DNA from: an uncultured Litoreibacter sp.
GTDB lineage: Bacteria; Pseudomonadota; Alphaproteobacteria; Rhodobacterales; Rhodobacteraceae
NCBI GenBank assembly: GCA_947504205.1
Contig: CANNGL010000004.1
Coordinates: 124,001-188,000 of the forward strand
Length of the DNA: 64,000 nucleotides
Direction of reading: 5' to 3'
A program made the translations under genes and the position numbers. The notes under the pieces are model-generated. The model ran no database searches and was not told the origin of the DNA. It was given only the letters and a program-made list of their open reading frames with translations. Positions 1 to 8,854 of this stretch are shown one piece after another. The stretch's first letter is position 1. The number at the start of each line of letters is the position of its first letter.

Positions 1-1503
1 ACCACAGCTTTCATCTTCAAAGAAGCGCAGCATGTTGAGTGCGGCATCCCGGGCCTTGTCCTGATCGGAGAGCACAACCACAGCAGCCGATCCGATGAAG
101 CTGCCCAAAGGCTGCAACGTATCAAAGTCGAGCGGTACATCGTTGATTGTGCTAGGTAAAATACCCGAAGATGGTCCACCCGGTTGGTAGGCTTTGAAGA
201 CGTGACCTTCGGCCATTCCGCCCGCGGCTTCGATGATATCAGTGATGGTGGAACCTGCGGGCAACAGATAAACACCCGGCTGTGCCACGCGACCTGATAT
301 CGAATAGCTGCGCAACCCGCTGCGTCCGTTCTTTTCGGTCGCGCTCAGAACCTCCGGGCCTTCGCGGCAAACGCGCGCCACCCAATGCAGTGTTTCGACA
401 TTATGGACCAGTGTGGGGCGATTGAAGATGCCGACTTGCGCCACGTAAGGTGGGCGATGGCGCGGCAACCCGCGTTTGCCTTCGATCGATTCGATCATCG
501 CGCTTTCTTCGCCGCAAATGTATGCGCCCGCACCGCGCCGCAGGTCGATATAGCCCTGTTCGACAAGGCCCGCCGCTTCAAGAGCTGCGATTTCCGTGCG
601 TAAAATCTCCAGAACCGCCGGATACTCGTCGCGCATGTAGATGAAACAGGTCTCAGCCTCGACCGCCCACGCGGCGATCAGCATTCCTTCGAGAAAAAGA
701 TGCGGCGTGCGTTCGAGGTAGTAGCGATCCTTGAATGTCCCCGGCTCGCCCTCATCGCCATTCACAGCCAGATAACGTGGGCCTTCATTGCCCCGCACAA
801 AGCCCCATTTCTTTCCCGACGGGAAACCCGCGCCACCAAGTCCGCGCAGCCCCGAAGCTGCCACCTGATCCTGCACCGCTTCCCAATCACCGCTTTCGCG
901 CAGAGCCTTCAGCTTGGCGTATCCCCCGTCAGAGGAATAGGCCTCAAGCGTCTGATATTGCGGGATATCTGGATGCGTATGCCCTGCGGCGATTGCCGCC
1001 TTAACAGCCTCTGGCGTGGCATGATCGATATGTGCATGACCCAGTTCGAGAACCGGTGCTGTGTCACAGCGGCCCATGCAGGGCGCGCGCAATACACGCA
1101 CCTCAGTGGGATCGAGCCCGCGTTCCAACGCCGCTTTCAACTCCTGCGCGCCTGCAAGTTCGCAACTCAGCGAGTCGCAGACCCGGATGGTCAAGGCTGG
1201 CGGCGGCGTCTCCCCCTCCTTCACCACGTCGAAATGCGCGTAGAAGGTCGCGACCTCGTAAACCTCTGCCTGCGCCAGACGCAGTTCTTCCGCCAAGGCG
1301 CGCATATGGGCAGCCGACAGGCACCCGTATTCATCCTGAATGAGATGGAGGAATTCGATCAGCAGATCGCGCCTGCGGGGGTGTTCGCCCAGCAAGGCCT
1401 GCACCTGCTCCAAGGCGGTGTCGTCCAGTTGGCGACCCTTTGGCGTGGCCCGTCCCTTACCCTTTGCGGATTTCCAGACACCCTTGCGCTCGTCCAATGC
1501 CAT
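1..1503 (-). CDS. fdsB: NAD-dependent formate dehydrogenase beta subunit, NuoE-NuoF fusion (partial, 3' end off window)
   Basis: The first 501 codons are present; the gene runs off the left edge. The start is the ATG at 1503, preceded by an AGGGAGA ribosome site. After a basic N-terminal tail of about 25 residues comes a NuoE-like thioredoxin-fold domain (about 30-160) with 2Fe-2S ligands Cys109, Cys114, Cys142 and Cys146. A NuoF-like domain follows with the FMN/NADH loops GLRGLGGAGFPSGKKW and NGDEGEPGTFKDR, and the visible part ends inside ESCG (Cys500), the first ligand of the 4Fe-4S cluster. Fused NuoE-NuoF subunits of this kind pass electrons from a molybdenum or tungsten formate dehydrogenase to NAD. 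The catalytic subunit would lie just outside the window, as inferred from usual operon order. A hydrogenase diaphorase is less likely but cannot be excluded without it. Confidence 0.85.
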   Translation of the reverse strand, partial: MALDERKGVWKSAKGKGRATPKGRQLDDTALEQVQALLGEHPRRRDLLIEFLHLIQDEYGCLSAAHMRALAEELRLAQAEVYEVATFYAHFDVVKEGETPPPALTIRVCDSLSCELAGAQELKAALERGLDPTEVRVLRAPCMGRCDTAPVLELGHAHIDHATPEAVKAAIAAGHTHPDIPQYQTLEAYSSDGGYAKLKALRESGDWEAVQDQVAASGLRGLGGAGFPSGKKWGFVRGNEGPRYLAVNGDEGEPGTFKDRYYLERTPHLFLEGMLIAAWAVEAETCFIYMRDEYPAVLEILRTEIAALEAAGLVEQGYIDLRRGAGAYICGEESAMIESIEGKRGLPRHRPPYVAQVGIFNRPTLVHNVETLHWVARVCREGPEVLSATEKNGRSGLRSYSISGRVAQPGVYLLPAGSTITDIIEAAGGMAEGHVFKAYQPGGPSSGILPSTINDVPLDFDTLQPLGSFIGSAAVVVLSDQDKARDAALNMLRFFEDESCG

Positions 1504-1689
1504 AACCGTATTCTCCCTGACTCGGCGCTAAATTACGGGAATCCTCCCCCAAGGCGTAGAGGCAAAAGCGACACCAAAGCTCTCGCATGCGCAATTGGCC
1601 GCACCAAAAATGCATTCCTGCTTCATGATTTGCCCTCAATTCCCGCTATAGTTCTTCAAAATCGAAACTGAGCCGACCATAACCTGCCT

Positions 1690-2736
1690 ATGCCAAGATC
1701 CTTTTTTGCCTTTGCCATAGCCACGCTTGCCCCCTTACCGCTTCTGTTTGCCGGGGCCATCTTTGGTGGTTGGGCCATTTGGATTGCCTTATTCTACATT
1801 GCGTTCTTCATCGCCGGGGTGGATGCGATTGCCCCCGCCAAGGTCGAGCAGGAGGTGAGCGAAGACACAGAAGACACTGATATCCTGTCGATTCTTCTGG
1901 CCGCCGGACATTTTCTTCTGCTGCCCCTGTGCATATGGTCACTTTCTGGCGCAGGGGTCGGACTGTTCTCTCTCGAAGGGGTGGCGCTGTTTTTGGCAGC
2001 CGGTCAGTATTTCGGGCAGGTTAGCAACTCGAACGCCCATGAGTTGATCCACCGCGCCCAACGCCATCTGCACAATCTGGGTGTGGCGATCTACGTCTCT
2101 CTGCTCTTCGGCCATCACGCTTCGGCCCACCGGCTTGTGCATCACACCCATGTCGGAACACCGAACGATCCCAATACCTCACGATTGAACGAAAGTTTGT
2201 GGCGCTATATCCCGCGCGCGTGGATCGGATCATTCCAGGCCGGATTGGCGGCCGAGCGAACCCGCCTGCGCCAAAAGCAATTGTCAGATTGGCACCCCAG
2301 AAACCCATACCTGCTTTACATCGGTGGGGCATTCCTCGCTCTTGCGATCTCTTACCTGATTGCCGGGCCTGCCGGGATTGCGGTGCATATCGCTCTGGCT
2401 GGATACGCACAGTTGCAGCTACTGCTCTCGGATTACGTGCAGCACTATGGCTTGATGCGCCAGAGACGCTCCGATGGTAGCTATGAGGCCGTGTCGGTCG
2501 AGCATAGCTGGAACGCGCCGCATTGGCTGTCCTCGCTCTGGATGCTTAACGCGCCGCGCCATTCCGATCATCACACCCATCCGGGCAAGACTTTTCCGAC
2601 CCTGACACTGTCAGACCGCGACGATATTCCCATGTTACCCCATGCCCTGCCGGTAATGGCAGCCATCGCATTCTGGCCAAGGCTTTGGAAAAAAATCATG
2701 AATCCGCGTGTCGCTGCATTGCGTAACGAATCGTGA
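1690..2736 (+). CDS. alkB: Alkane 1-monooxygenase, AlkB family
   Basis: This 348-residue integral membrane di-iron enzyme is predicted to hydroxylate the terminal carbon of alkanes or related chains. The histidine boxes of the membrane desaturase/hydroxylase family are visible: H117-ELI-H121, the run G141-HHASAH-RLVHHTH with H142/H143/H147/H151/H152, and H291-SDHHTH. The family signature NAPRHSDHH precedes the last box, and QHYGL (251-255) matches the AlkB EHYGL segment. Hydrophobic stretches at about 8-45, 68-85, 93-110 and 205-245 fit the membrane core. It is divergent from the formate dehydrogenase gene across a 186-bp gap. No rubredoxin or rubredoxin reductase lies beside it, so the electron donor must be encoded elsewhere; the ferredoxin at 7694-8017 is one candidate. 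Substrate range cannot be read from sequence. Confidence 0.88.
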   Translation: MPRSFFAFAIATLAPLPLLFAGAIFGGWAIWIALFYIAFFIAGVDAIAPAKVEQEVSEDTEDTDILSILLAAGHFLLLPLCIWSLSGAGVGLFSLEGVALFLAAGQYFGQVSNSNAHELIHRAQRHLHNLGVAIYVSLLFGHHASAHRLVHHTHVGTPNDPNTSRLNESLWRYIPRAWIGSFQAGLAAERTRLRQKQLSDWHPRNPYLLYIGGAFLALAISYLIAGPAGIAVHIALAGYAQLQLLLSDYVQHYGLMRQRRSDGSYEAVSVEHSWNAPHWLSSLWMLNAPRHSDHHTHPGKTFPTLTLSDRDDIPMLPHALPVMAAIAFWPRLWKKIMNPRVAALRNES

Positions 2737-2793
2737 TCAAAAGCTGTCAATAGACACTGGAAATGTACTGCCTGTTTTGGCAACATCTCGCCC

Positions 2794-3213
2794 ATGAAAA
2801 AAATCTCTGTGCTGATCGCCGGTCTTTTGGCCGTGCCTGTCCCCGTTATCGCCGCTGAGGACATCCTTAGCCCAAGTGAATTTAAAGAATTGACCGCTGG
2901 AACGACGATGTATTTTTCCAAAAACGGTCAACCTTATGGAGCCGAACAATATTTTGAAGACGGCCGCGTGATCTGGACCTTTTTTAACGGCCAATGTGAG
3001 CGTGGCGCATGGTTCGAAGACGAAGGGCGTGTGTGCTTTGTCTATGAAACTCAAAGTGACGCGCAATGCTGGCACTTCTTCAAGGATGGCGACAGCCACC
3101 GCGGACGCGTTGTTGGTGCGGATCCGGCTGAAGATCTGAAAGTTGAAGGGCAGAACACGCGCGATCTGACTTGCCCCGGCCCCGGCGTTGGCGTGAGCTA
3201 TCAGGTCAACTGA
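2794..3213 (+). CDS. Small secreted protein of unknown function
   Basis: The 139-residue product begins with a signal peptide (MKKISVLIAGLLAVPVPVIAA, cleavage after about residue 21). The mature part has four cysteines (in NGQCERG, GRVCFVY, DAQCWHF and LTCPGPG), which could form two disulfides in the periplasm. It is rich in aromatic residues and short beta-prone segments. I do not recognise a named domain; similar small secreted proteins are common in Rhodobacteraceae. It follows alkB by 57 bp on the same strand and may be cotranscribed, but nothing else links it to alkane oxidation. Its end is convergent with xseA. Confidence 0.75.
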   Translation: MKKISVLIAGLLAVPVPVIAAEDILSPSEFKELTAGTTMYFSKNGQPYGAEQYFEDGRVIWTFFNGQCERGAWFEDEGRVCFVYETQSDAQCWHFFKDGDSHRGRVVGADPAEDLKVEGQNTRDLTCPGPGVGVSYQVN

Positions 3214-3227
3214 TCCCTTGGGTCAGT
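3209..3227. terminator. Short hairpin at a convergent gene junction
   Basis: An eight-base-pair inverted repeat with a three-base loop spans the stop codon of the secreted protein and the 9-bp gap before the xseA stop. One G-T pair is included and there is no clear T-tract. It could act as a weak two-way terminator. Confidence 0.25.
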
Positions 3228-4779
3228 CCTCGAACAACGATCCCTGTGTGCCGCCTGTTTTGGGCGGTGTAGAGGGTTTGGCTTTTTTCGGGCGGCCATC
3301 CAGACTGTGGCGCCCATCTTTGAATTGCAGTTCCAGTCCATCCGCAGACTTCGCGGCCTGCGCGGTTGTGACAACTGCCTCGCCATCCCAGACCACGGCA
3401 TAGCCCCGTTCCAACGTCGCTTGATAGCTCAGCGTTTCCAGCATCTGCGACGCCCGCGATAGACGCTCGGACTGTCGCTCATGGCCTTGCATGGCCGCGC
3501 GCGACAAGCGTCGCAACCGATCTGCCAGCAAATCGGTCTGCCGTTCTGTCTCACGTGTCAAACGCTCTGATGACAATCGACCTGCAACCGCGTCGAACCT
3601 GTCGCGCCCTCGCTCAGTTTGGCGCAGCAGCGCCCGAGACAGGCTTTTGCCGGCCTCTGCCGTCTTCCGGCTGTCCTGTTCGATCCGTGCGCGCAACAAT
3701 TGCGGCCGCAGTGGCGCGGCCAGACGTTCCAGATCCAGACGACGGCGGTTTACCAGTCCGCCCAATGCCGCTTCAAAGCGGACCAGAGCGGCATCAAGCC
3801 GCTGCGTTGCGGGGCGGTGCAATTCCGTCGGGCGCGGCAGGGCTCGCGACAGGTCGCGCAACCGTTGCCCCCGCCGGTCAATCTGGCTCGAGACCGCACC
3901 CGCCATGCGCGCGCCATAGCTTTCGACGCCAGCCAACAACTCCAGCCGCACCGGCACTGCGATTTCCGCCGCAGCGGTCGGGGTCGGCGCCCGTTTGTCG
4001 GAGACATAGTCGATCAGCGTCGTGTCAGTTTCATGCCCCACCGCCGAGATAAGTGGTATCTCCGAGGCTGCCGCAGCCCGCGCCACGCTTTCTTCATTAA
4101 AGCCCCAAAGATCCTCGATCGAGCCACCGCCCCGCGCCACGATGATCAGGTCGGGACGCGGCAGCGCCCCACCCGGAGTTAGCGCATTGAAGCCGTTGAT
4201 TGCCGCTGTGACCTGTGGCGCGCATTGCTCTCCCTGAACCGCCACCGGCCAGATCAGCACCTTGCGGGGAAACCGCTCCCTTAACCGGTGCAAGATGTCC
4301 CGGATAACGGCCCCCTGGGGCGAGGTCACGACACCAATGACTTCCGGCAGATAGGGAATGGGTTTCTTGCGCTCGGCGGCGAACAGTCCCTCACCTTCAA
4401 GTTGCGTCTTGCGCTTTTCCAGCATGGCCATCAGCGCACCCACACCCGCAGGCCGGATATCGTCGATCACTAACTGATACTTTGACTGCCCCGGAAACGT
4501 GGTCAGCTTGCCCGTGGCAATGACCTCCATACCCTCTTCGGGTTTTACGGCAAGTTTCGCCGCCTGCCCCTTCCAGATCACCGAGCCCAGAACCGCCCGG
4601 TCGTCTTTCAGGTCCAGATAGACATGACCCGAGCGGGCGACCAGCACGCGTCCGACCTCGCCCTTGACCCGGACGCGGCCAAACTCCCCCTCGATCACGC
4701 GCTTGATTGCGCCCGAAAGTTCGCTGACAGAAAATTCCGGTTCATTGCGGCCCGGTTGGTCGTCTTCAAGTAGGTCCAT
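3223..4779 (-). CDS. xseA: Exodeoxyribonuclease VII large subunit
   Basis: The 518-residue product is the catalytic subunit of exonuclease VII, which degrades single-stranded DNA to oligonucleotides in repair and recombination. An N-terminal OB-fold (about 15-110, with FSVSELSGAIKRVIEGEF and VRVKGEV) is followed by the catalytic core. This carries the family motifs GVVTSPQGAVIRDI, ARGGGSIEDLWGFNEE and GHETDTTLIDYVSDKRAPTP. A long Arg/Glu-rich C-terminal coiled coil (about 310-450) is where the small subunits normally bind. The xseB gene is not in this window. It is divergent from purD across 65 bp, so the two promoters share that gap. Confidence 0.97.
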   Translation of the reverse strand: MDLLEDDQPGRNEPEFSVSELSGAIKRVIEGEFGRVRVKGEVGRVLVARSGHVYLDLKDDRAVLGSVIWKGQAAKLAVKPEEGMEVIATGKLTTFPGQSKYQLVIDDIRPAGVGALMAMLEKRKTQLEGEGLFAAERKKPIPYLPEVIGVVTSPQGAVIRDILHRLRERFPRKVLIWPVAVQGEQCAPQVTAAINGFNALTPGGALPRPDLIIVARGGGSIEDLWGFNEESVARAAAASEIPLISAVGHETDTTLIDYVSDKRAPTPTAAAEIAVPVRLELLAGVESYGARMAGAVSSQIDRRGQRLRDLSRALPRPTELHRPATQRLDAALVRFEAALGGLVNRRRLDLERLAAPLRPQLLRARIEQDSRKTAEAGKSLSRALLRQTERGRDRFDAVAGRLSSERLTRETERQTDLLADRLRRLSRAAMQGHERQSERLSRASQMLETLSYQATLERGYAVVWDGEAVVTTAQAAKSADGLELQFKDGRHSLDGRPKKAKPSTPPKTGGTQGSLFED

Positions 4780-4844
4780 GCTGGCTCTTGTTCCTCTGCT
4801 CTGCCCAGCTTAGAACGCGCGCAAACAGAGGGGAAGCGGCGCGC

Positions 4845-6107
4845 ATGAATATTCTGATCCTAGGCTCCGGTGGTCGTGAACATTCCTTGGCCTGGGCCGT
4901 CTCCCAGAATCCCAAATGTGACAAGCTGATCGTGGCACCGGGCAATGCTGGCATGGATGACATCGCCGATTGCGCAGTTCTCGATATCGAGGATGGTGCC
5001 GCAGTGGTGGACTTTGCCTCCGCCCATTCCATCGACTTTGTGATTGTCGGCCCAGAAGCCCCGCTGGCCGCAGGTGTGGCCGACACGGTGCGGGCCGCCG
5101 GGTTGCTCTGCTTTGGCCCCTCCGCTGAAGCGGCCAAACTGGAAGCCTCCAAAGCCTTTACCAAAGAAGTATGTGACGCCGCCAACGCCCCGACCGCCGC
5201 CTATGCGCACTTCACCGAGGCTGCCCCTGCCAAGGACTACATCCGCCAGCAAGGCGCGCCAATCGTGATCAAGGCCGATGGTCTTGCCGCAGGCAAAGGT
5301 GTGATCGTGGCGATGGATGAGGCCACTGCGCTTGACGCGGTCGACGACATGCTCGGCGGTGCGTTCGGAGAGGCAGGCGCCGAGGTCGTCATTGAGGAAT
5401 TCATGGAAGGCGAAGAGGCCTCCTTCTTCCTGCTGTCGGACGGCAAGACAGTGCTGCCCATCGGCACTGCGCAGGATCACAAACGTGCCTTTGACGGCGA
5501 TACGGGGCCAAACACCGGCGGCATGGGCGCCTATTCCCCTGCCCCAGTACTGTCCGAAGATATCGCAGCGCGTGCCTTGGCCGAGATCGTGCAGCCCACC
5601 GTCGACGAGATGGCAAAACGTGGCACACCCTATCAAGGAGTGCTCTATGCCGGTTTGATGATCAAGGACGGTGCACCACGGCTGGTGGAATACAATGTGC
5701 GTTTCGGTGATCCCGAATGTCAGGTCCTGATGATGCGTTTGGGCGCACAGGCGCTTGACCTGATGCAGGCTTGCGCCGAGGAGCGTCTCAATGAGGCGCA
5801 AGTGCAATGGGCCGATGACCATGCAATTACCGTAGTCATGGCCGCAAAGGGATATCCCGGAAGCTATGACAAAGGCACGGCGATCAAGGGCATCGACACA
5901 TTGCCAGAGGACAGCATGAACATGGTGTTTCATGCCGGGACTTCGCTCAAGGACGGGCAACTGGTCGCCAGCGGCGGACGCGTGCTCAACGTCACGGCCC
6001 GCGGAGCGTCTTTGTCAGAGGCCCGCGACCGGGCCTATGCCGCGATAGATCAGATCGATTGGCCTGACGGATTCTACCGCAAAGATATCGGCTGGCGCGC
6101 GCTTTAA
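4845..6107 (+). CDS. purD: Phosphoribosylamine-glycine ligase (GARS)
   Basis: This 420-residue ATP-grasp enzyme makes glycinamide ribonucleotide from phosphoribosylamine, glycine and ATP, the second step of de novo purine synthesis. The start at 4845 opens directly on MNILILGSGGREHSLAW, the family N-terminus; an upstream in-frame start would add 19 residues not found in the family. Other landmarks are KADGLAAGKGV (ATP-grasp), GDTGPNTGGMGAYSP and the metal-binding VRFGDPE. The length is typical. It stands alone, divergent from xseA and convergent with the hydrolase gene. Confidence 0.97.
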   Translation: MNILILGSGGREHSLAWAVSQNPKCDKLIVAPGNAGMDDIADCAVLDIEDGAAVVDFASAHSIDFVIVGPEAPLAAGVADTVRAAGLLCFGPSAEAAKLEASKAFTKEVCDAANAPTAAYAHFTEAAPAKDYIRQQGAPIVIKADGLAAGKGVIVAMDEATALDAVDDMLGGAFGEAGAEVVIEEFMEGEEASFFLLSDGKTVLPIGTAQDHKRAFDGDTGPNTGGMGAYSPAPVLSEDIAARALAEIVQPTVDEMAKRGTPYQGVLYAGLMIKDGAPRLVEYNVRFGDPECQVLMMRLGAQALDLMQACAEERLNEAQVQWADDHAITVVMAAKGYPGSYDKGTAIKGIDTLPEDSMNMVFHAGTSLKDGQLVASGGRVLNVTARGASLSEARDRAYAAIDQIDWPDGFYRKDIGWRAL

Positions 6108-6112
6108 GACGG

Positions 6113-6853
6113 CTAACCCTCTCCGGCCAGAAGGTGTTGCAAGGCATCATTGATTAGCTGGGGCTTATCGAGGTTCGCGATATGCCCGGCACCCGGAACG
6201 ATGATGAAGCGGCTGTGCTCTATCTGCTGCGCCATGGCTCTCGCTCGTGCGTGAGTTGCCTTGTTCTTCTCCCCGACCATGACGAGCGTGGGCATAGATA
6301 TCATTGGCAGATGCGGTCGACCATCATAGGCCAAGGCAATCCGCAAGACCCGGCAATTGTTGCGCGCCGTCATGCAAGGCAAGGCCTGCCGAAGATACTG
6401 CGCCGCAGCCGGGCTTTCGGCCCCCAGATGTCGTGCAGGCAGCTTGGCCAGCAACTTTGGCGGGACAACTCTTAGAAGACCAAGCATTGTATGCGTCACA
6501 GCCAACGCCAACCGATTATCGGTGACGTTTGGCACCGCCTCGATCATGGCCAGATGTGTGACCTCTTCCGGCCAACGCGCCGCCATCTCAAGCGCCACCA
6601 TCCCTCCAAGTGACAGCCCGATCACCGCGTAGCGGCTCACACCGCGTGCTTTCAATAGCGCCCGGACGTGTTTTGCCATCTCTTCGACACTATCGACAGC
6701 TGGACTGTTCCCATGCCCGGGAAGCAGCGGCACAATCACCCGGTAGCGGCTTGAGAATGCAGCAGCCTGAGGCGCCCACATGGCGGTGTCGACACCAGCG
6801 CCATGCAAGAACACCAAAACGCGGCCTTCGCCCTGATCAACAACATCAGACAT
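6113..6853 (-). CDS. Alpha/beta hydrolase
   Basis: This 246-residue single-domain alpha/beta hydrolase has the oxyanion-hole motif FLHGAG (His18), the nucleophile elbow G79-L-S81-L-G-G and a C-terminal catalytic His224 in GAGHIANLD. The position that usually holds the catalytic aspartate after strand 6 (G-x-x-D) reads VGEKN, with Asn in place of Asp. Either another acid serves or activity is altered. It most resembles the enol-lactone hydrolase and haloperoxidase-like branch, but the substrate is unknown. The neighbours, purD (convergent) and the FG-GAP protein (upstream on the same strand, 94-bp gap), give no clue. Confidence 0.85.
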   Translation of the reverse strand: MSDVVDQGEGRVLVFLHGAGVDTAMWAPQAAAFSSRYRVIVPLLPGHGNSPAVDSVEEMAKHVRALLKARGVSRYAVIGLSLGGMVALEMAARWPEEVTHLAMIEAVPNVTDNRLALAVTHTMLGLLRVVPPKLLAKLPARHLGAESPAAAQYLRQALPCMTARNNCRVLRIALAYDGRPHLPMISMPTLVMVGEKNKATHARARAMAQQIEHSRFIIVPGAGHIANLDKPQLINDALQHLLAGEG

Positions 6854-6947
6854 GGGCGTGACGTGGTCGTTCTTGCGGTGAATTACCAGCCCGGCAGCAG
6901 GTCTCAGACTGGCAAATCAGATCGCCCCTGCAGGATCGTACTCGCCG

Positions 6948-7693
6948 CTAACACGCCAAAGCCGCTGCCAGATCCGCGCGGCCCCGATGCGGGCCAAGAG
7001 GCCGGGTTTCCAAAACGCCGTCCTTGAGCCGTGTTGCCATAACCTCGCGCCAATTGGCGGAGGCGGTGATCATCTCCGGGCCTGCGCCACAGTCCCGGAT
7101 GCCGCCCCCGATATCGGTTTCTCCGATCTTGTGATTGGTCAATCCTGGCAGATCAGCAACCGGCTCCAGCGCGCCCTCACGATAGCGCCAGACCCGCAAG
7201 GTTTTGGCCAGATGCGGTCGATCAATATAGGCCACTTCCATCAACCCGTCCCCATCCAGATCAGCCGCGCCGATAGGTGCCAGCCAGCGGAAAGAGCGTC
7301 CGATATGCGGGGTAGAGGCGATCTTTCCGCTTTGGTTGTATATGGCCAGTTGTGCACCCTTGTTCTGGTGGCTCTCGACCACCATCACTTCCGGCTTTCC
7401 GTCAAAATCGAGATCGATCAGCCGGGGCGCTACATCTTCGAACACGCGCTCGGTCGGCAATACGATCCGGTAGGTGACCTTGTTGGACCAATCCTCTGTG
7501 GTGATCGCAAGGGTACCCCACTCGATGGCATCTCCGAGAATACCATGGGCATAGCGCTCGGTCGGGTCTTCATAAACCGCGCCTACAATGGTTTCAGCCG
7601 CAGCAGCCCCGCCCAGACACAATCCCGCCGCCAGACATGCGCGGCGGGCGATACGGCGCAGTGGGCGCAACGCCGGACGCCGCGCCTTGATCA

Positions 7694-7694
<1 letters not shown>
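6948..7694 (-). CDS. Exported FG-GAP/VCBS-repeat protein
   Basis: The 248-residue product starts with an arginine-rich leader and a hydrophobic segment ending in GGAAAAE, a signal peptide, so it should be periplasmic. Two Asp-rich repeats, DLDFDGKPEV and DLDGDGLMEV, are calcium-binding FG-GAP/VCBS blades. The rest is beta-prone, fitting a small propeller. It begins one base into the stop codon of the ferredoxin gene (TAATG overlap), so the two are translationally coupled. This pairing is hard to explain functionally. No catalytic residues are recognised. Confidence 0.75.
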
Positions 7695-8086
<392 letters not shown>

Positions 8087-8209
8087 TCACTTGTTGTGGA
8101 GCCTCTCCGCCACAATTCGGACCTGCAAACGAAATTGTGGAAAATGGCCATGCGGCCTGCTAATAAGCTCCCAACGGCACAAAGACCGACACTCAGGACG
8201 ATCGAGCAG

Positions 8210-8746
8210 ATGATCCGATATACAACCACTTTGGGGCTCAGTTCAGCCCTGTTCCTCATGGCTTGCAGCGCGCCGTTCGAGACACCGGACGTCACGCGCC
8301 TGATCGAGCCCTCCGTTATTGTCAAAACCGACGAAACCGCGCCCGATGCCACCCCTGGCACCTGCTGGGCCAAGGTCCAGCCGCGCAATGTCAAAACGGT
8401 CACCGAGCGCCAGATCGTACAACCCGCCGAACTCTCCTCGGACGGGACAGTGCTGAACCCCGCGATCTACCGCACAGTCGAGCGCCCGGTGGACGGCAGT
8501 GCCGAGACATGGTTCCAGCGCCCTTGTGAGGCGCAGGTCACGCCTGAACTGATCGAAAGCCTGCAACGTGCGCTGGCCGCACGAGGGTTTTATACGGGCG
8601 AACCCAGTGGTGAGATGGACACGCGCACGCGCCTGGCAATTCGCGCCTATCAACAACCTCAGGGCATCGACAGCGGCGTGCTTAGCCTCTCTGCAGCCAA
8701 ACAGCTTGGGCTGATTGACGTCGAATTGGACACCGCCGACAGCTAG
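8210..8746 (+). CDS. Lipoprotein with C-terminal peptidoglycan-binding domain
   Basis: The 178-residue product starts at the ATG at 8210. It has a short hydrophobic leader and a lipobox (FLMAC, Cys19), so it should be an outer-membrane or periplasmic lipoprotein. The C-terminal third (about 120-170: LIESLQRALAARGFYTGE...RTRLAIRAYQQ) is a PG_binding_1 three-helix domain that holds peptidoglycan. The middle region carries two cysteines (CWAK and RPCEA) likely to be disulfide-bonded. An upstream in-frame start at 8096 would bury the signal peptide, so it was rejected. Confidence 0.82.
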   Translation: MIRYTTTLGLSSALFLMACSAPFETPDVTRLIEPSVIVKTDETAPDATPGTCWAKVQPRNVKTVTERQIVQPAELSSDGTVLNPAIYRTVERPVDGSAETWFQRPCEAQVTPELIESLQRALAARGFYTGEPSGEMDTRTRLAIRAYQQPQGIDSGVLSLSAAKQLGLIDVELDTADS

Positions 8747-8757
8747 GCGCGGCCGCC

Positions 8758-8777
8758 GTGGATCGCTGATGATCCAC
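8758..8777. terminator. Hairpin after lipoprotein gene
   Basis: A perfect seven-base-pair inverted repeat (GTGGATC / GATCCAC) with a six-base loop sits 12 bp after the lipoprotein stop. The run downstream is only moderately T-rich, so termination is uncertain. Confidence 0.25.
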
Positions 8778-8854
8778 CCGTGTTTCAATTTGTGTCTGGC
8801 CGGCTGAAACCCCGCTCCTTAGTCTTGCAGAAATGCCTGACACGAGAGAGCGAT

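Noticed and set aside
700-1671. Open frame of 323 codons on the plus strand
   Set aside because: It is a shadow of the formate dehydrogenase beta subunit on the minus strand, Cys/Arg/His-rich and without a recognisable domain.
4860-5960. Open frame of 366 codons on the minus strand
   Set aside because: It lies wholly inside purD, opposite strand, with His/Gly-rich shadow composition.
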